24,292 nt of DNA from Actinomycetota bacterium (lineage in GTDB: Bacteria; Actinomycetota; UBA4738). The DNA lies in the NCBI GenBank assembly GCA_005888465.1, contig VAYJ01000005.1, positions 21,963 to 46,254 on the forward strand. The letters run 5' to 3'. A model generated the notes under the pieces. It worked only from the letters and a program-made list of their open reading frames with translations, was not told the origin of the DNA and made no database searches. The translations under genes were made by a program, and so were the position numbers. This document shows, one piece after another, positions 22,254 through 24,292 of the stretch; the stretch's first letter is position 1, and every line of letters begins with the position of its first letter.

Positions 22254-23312
22254 ATGAAGCGAGCACTTCGGCTCGCCGCGGCGGCGACGGTCTTCGTCCT
22301 GATCGCGGCGGCGTGCAGCAAGTCGACGACGCCGTCCACCAGCGGCGGCAGCTCCAAGCCAGGCAACGGGCAGAAGATCGGCATGGTGTATGACCTCGCG
22401 GGCCGAGGAGATAAGTCGTTCAACGACTCGGCATACATCGGGCTGACGAAGGCCTCACACGACTTCAACATCCAGGTCAAGGACCTGACTCCGTCGGCCA
22501 GCGGCCAGGGCCGACAGGCGCTCATGAGACTGTTGGCGACGGACGGCTACCCGCTGATCTTCGGGAACGGGTTCGCCTTCGATGCGGACATCGCTGCGGT
22601 CGCCAAGGACTATCCGAACATCAAGTTCGCAGAGACCGATGGCGGTGTCGCTGACCTGACCTCGAGTTCGAACCTCGTGATGAACGACTTCGCGGCAAAC
22701 GAGGGATCCTTCCTGGTTGGGGCAGCGGCGGCTTTGACCTCCAAGTCGGGCAAGGTCGGGTTTATCGGCGGGGTGGATGTCGGGCTGATCCACTCGTTCC
22801 AGGCGGGCTTTGAGGCGGGTGCGAAGCAAGTCAATCCCAGCATCCAGGTTGATGTGAAATACCTCACCGCGCCGCCGAACTTCACGGGGTTCAGCGATCC
22901 GGCAAAGGGCAAGGAAGCGGCGCTTGGAATGTTCGGCAGCGGCGACGACGTGATCTTTCATGCCGCGGGTGGCTCAGGCGCGGGATTGTTCGACGCCGCG
23001 AAGGAGTACTCCACGACCAACAGCGTCAAGGTGTGGGCAATCGGCGTGGACTCCGACCAATACCTCACTGCGCCTGCCGAAGACCAGCCGTACATCTTGA
23101 CTTCCATGATCAAGCGGGTGGATGTGTCCGTGTACGACACGATCAAGGACTTCATCGATGGCAAGTTCATGGGTGGCTATCGCACCTTTGGCCTGAAGTC
23201 AGGCGCGATCGACTACGCCACGTCAGGCGGGTTCGTCGACAGCATCAAGAGCCAGCTGGACGACCTCAAGCAGAAGATCATCAGCGGCGCGATCACTGTC
23301 CCGACATCGTAG
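22254..23312 (+). CDS. BMP-family (basic membrane protein) nucleoside-binding lipoprotein of an ABC transporter
   Basis: A 352-aa lipoprotein: signal MKRALRLAAAATVFVLIAAAC with lipidated Cys at residue 21, a Ser/Thr/Gly linker, then the BMP/PnrA-like periplasmic-binding fold (IGMVYDLAGRGDKSFNDSAY at about 42-61, FAETDGG, KVGFIGGVDVGLIHSFQAGF, DVIFHAAGGSGAGLFDAAKE, WAIGVDSDQY). The RGDKSFND motif is the classical ligand-site signature; characterised members bind purine nucleosides or guanosine. GGAGG four bases upstream fixes the ATG. The ABC ATPase gene follows after a hairpin, as expected for a BmpA-NupABC-type operon. Codons ending in A or T are visibly more frequent than in the genes to the left. 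Upp next door supports a salvage role. Confidence 0.93.
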   Translation: MKRALRLAAAATVFVLIAAACSKSTTPSTSGGSSKPGNGQKIGMVYDLAGRGDKSFNDSAYIGLTKASHDFNIQVKDLTPSASGQGRQALMRLLATDGYPLIFGNGFAFDADIAAVAKDYPNIKFAETDGGVADLTSSSNLVMNDFAANEGSFLVGAAAALTSKSGKVGFIGGVDVGLIHSFQAGFEAGAKQVNPSIQVDVKYLTAPPNFTGFSDPAKGKEAALGMFGSGDDVIFHAAGGSGAGLFDAAKEYSTTNSVKVWAIGVDSDQYLTAPAEDQPYILTSMIKRVDVSVYDTIKDFIDGKFMGGYRTFGLKSGAIDYATSGGFVDSIKSQLDDLKQKIISGAITVPTS

Positions 23313-23382
23313 GGGCCGGGACGCGAAGGGACACCGCGAGGGCGGGTCCGTGGGGATCCTCGGACCCGCCCTTCGTAGGGGC
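23308..23382 (+). repeat. 9-bp direct repeat CGTAGGGGC flanking the intercistronic hairpin
   Basis: One copy covers the stop of the BMP gene (23308-23316); the other (23374-23382) lies where similarity of the ABC gene to its family begins. Both contain an in-frame TAG. It could be chance, or a trace of slippage or recombination. Confidence 0.5.
23340..23371 (+). terminator. GC-rich hairpin between the BMP and ABC genes
   Basis: A perfect 11-bp stem (GGGCGGGTCCG with CGGACCCGCCC) around a 10-nt loop (23351-23360). No run of T follows, so it is either an actinobacterial-type terminator or, more likely here, an intercistronic stem that stabilises the binding-protein mRNA and lowers ATPase expression, a common arrangement in ABC operons. 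Confidence 0.7.
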
Positions 23383-23390
23383 TGCGGGTG

Positions 23391-24292
23391 ATGCGGGGCG
23401 AGGTTCACGCGGTGGTGGGAGAGAACGGGGCCGGCAAGTCGACCTTGATGAAGATCCTCTACGGGATGCAGCGCCCCGATGAGGGAACCATTCAGGTCGC
23501 AGGCTTCGACGTGCACTTCCGTTCCCCGAAGGATGCCATCGCGGTCGGCATCGGCATGGTGCATCAGCACTTCATGCTCGCCGACAACCTTACCGTCCTG
23601 GAGAACGTGGTCCTGGGCGACGAACCATCCCACGGCGCGGTGATCGATTTCTCCAAAGCGCGCCGGCGCATCGAGGAGCTGTCCGGGACTTACGGCCTCC
23701 CATTGGTTCCCAATCGGCTTGTTGAGGAACTGGCCGTGGGCGAACGCCAGCGTGTGGAGATCGTCAAGGCGCTGTATCGAGGAGCGCGGATCCTGATCCT
23801 GGACGAGCCCACAGCCGTGCTTGTGCCGCAGGAAGTGGAGGAGCTCTTCGGGCATCTTCGGCAGCTCAAGAGCGAGGGCGTCACCATCATCTTCATCTCC
23901 CACAAGCTGGACGAGGTTCTGGAGATCGCGGACGCCATCACGGTGATACGTGGCGGACGCACGGTGTCCACCGTCAAGCCTGGAGAGGTCACCGCGCCGA
24001 AGCTGGCAGAACTCATGGTCGGGAGCGAACTTCCCCGACCAGAGACGCACGAATCGACGGTGACCGATCGCGTCGTACTGTCGGTCCGGGAGCTCTCGGT
24101 TCTGGGCGACGAGGGCCGAGCCTTGCTCGATGGAGTCAGTTTCGAGATTCACAGCGGAGAGGTCGTTGGGATCGCCGGCGTGGAGGGAAACGGCCAGAGC
24201 GAGCTGGTCGAGGCGCTGATCGGGCTTCGACCTGTCGGCGCCGGGACGATCCACTTGGTCGACAGGGAGATTACCCGTTGGAGCACTCGAGA
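23391..24292 (+). CDS. Nucleoside-type ABC transporter ATPase, N-terminally short, 3' end cut by window edge
   Basis: Open to the right edge (300 codons plus two bases). The first ATPase domain has Walker A GENGAGKST (from residue 10), Q-loop HQHFML, signature LAVGERQR in place of the usual LSGGQ, Walker B LILDEPTAVL and switch His in FISHK. A second domain starts near residue 225 (LSVRELSVLGDEGRALLDG) with a degenerate Walker A (GVEGNGQSE), as in YufO/RbsA-like double ATPases that energise BMP-linked nucleoside uptake. The first domain begins abruptly at MRGEVHAVVGEN. Family members have 20-25 residues before this, including the adenine-stacking aromatic; here an in-frame TAG (23376-23378) and the hairpin take their place, and no frame in 23313-23390 encodes the missing part. 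The ATG at 23391, or the GTG just before it, is the only start available. Confidence 0.88.
   Translation, partial: MRGEVHAVVGENGAGKSTLMKILYGMQRPDEGTIQVAGFDVHFRSPKDAIAVGIGMVHQHFMLADNLTVLENVVLGDEPSHGAVIDFSKARRRIEELSGTYGLPLVPNRLVEELAVGERQRVEIVKALYRGARILILDEPTAVLVPQEVEELFGHLRQLKSEGVTIIFISHKLDEVLEIADAITVIRGGRTVSTVKPGEVTAPKLAELMVGSELPRPETHESTVTDRVVLSVRELSVLGDEGRALLDGVSFEIHSGEVVGIAGVEGNGQSELVEALIGLRPVGAGTIHLVDREITRWSTR

Noticed and set aside
1..24292. CRISPR arrays, tRNA or rRNA genes, insertion sequences, phage genes or att sites
   Set aside because: Read by eye on both strands, I found no repeat-spacer pattern, RNA gene signature, transposase, integrase or terminal inverted repeats; a faint tRNA could only be excluded by a tool such as tRNAscan-SE.

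Overview
This is a very GC-rich, gene-dense window of about 24 kb. It most likely comes from an actinomycete (Actinomycetota), probably an uncultured lineage. The evidence is the strongly G/C-biased third codon positions, a DUF5319-type protein, an Rv2578c-type radical SAM protein, a three-domain Mycobacterium-like LigD next to Ku, and starts preceded by a TANNNT -10 hexamer instead of a Shine-Dalgarno sequence. Almost no DNA is non-coding: the longest gap is about 170 bp, and I saw no tRNA, rRNA, CRISPR array or insertion sequence.

Layout, left to right. 1-2670 (minus): a TldD/TldE (PmbA) protease pair, in which tldD carries an in-frame amber codon and tldE runs off the left edge. 2738-6964: an envelope cluster with a flippase-like (LPG_synthase_TM) membrane protein on plus, and on minus an osmoprotectant-type binding lipoprotein, a PAP2-kinase fusion broken by a frameshift, and a small lipoprotein. 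7007-9837 (plus): a PAP2 phosphatase with intact motifs, then a translationally coupled SDR/amidohydrolase pair. 9889-12319: RmuC facing an orphan sensor histidine kinase. 12400-13674 (plus): a PIG-L/LmbE deacetylase and a DUF5319 protein with an added zinc ribbon. 13671-17097: the NHEJ module, LigD (minus) and Ku (plus), divergent over a 91-bp promoter region. 17094-19832: a DUF72 protein, an alpha/beta hydrolase, a small zinc-ligand protein and a radical SAM protein. 19884-22081: a HicB-like/AlpA-like DNA-binding protein, an SCP-2 protein, a hotdog thioesterase, a 69-aa helical protein and uracil phosphoribosyltransferase. 22254 to the right edge (plus): a BMP-family nucleoside-binding lipoprotein and an ABC ATPase that lacks its normal N-terminus. 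This last section uses visibly more A/T-ending codons.

Genes with a clear shared purpose are Ku with LigD (break repair, with RmuC nearby as another DNA-metabolism gene), Upp with the BMP/ABC system (nucleobase and nucleoside salvage), and the flippase-like/PAP2/kinase/lipoprotein cluster (probable envelope lipid or polyprenyl-phosphate chemistry). No defence island, phage or biosynthetic cluster is visible. The observations most worth a second look are the broken PAP2-kinase protein beside a stand-alone flippase-like protein, the HicB-like/AlpA-like fusion, the amber in tldD, the truncated ABC gene at a 9-bp direct repeat, the leaderless gene-start architecture, and four convergent gene pairs that share a palindromic CTAG stop.
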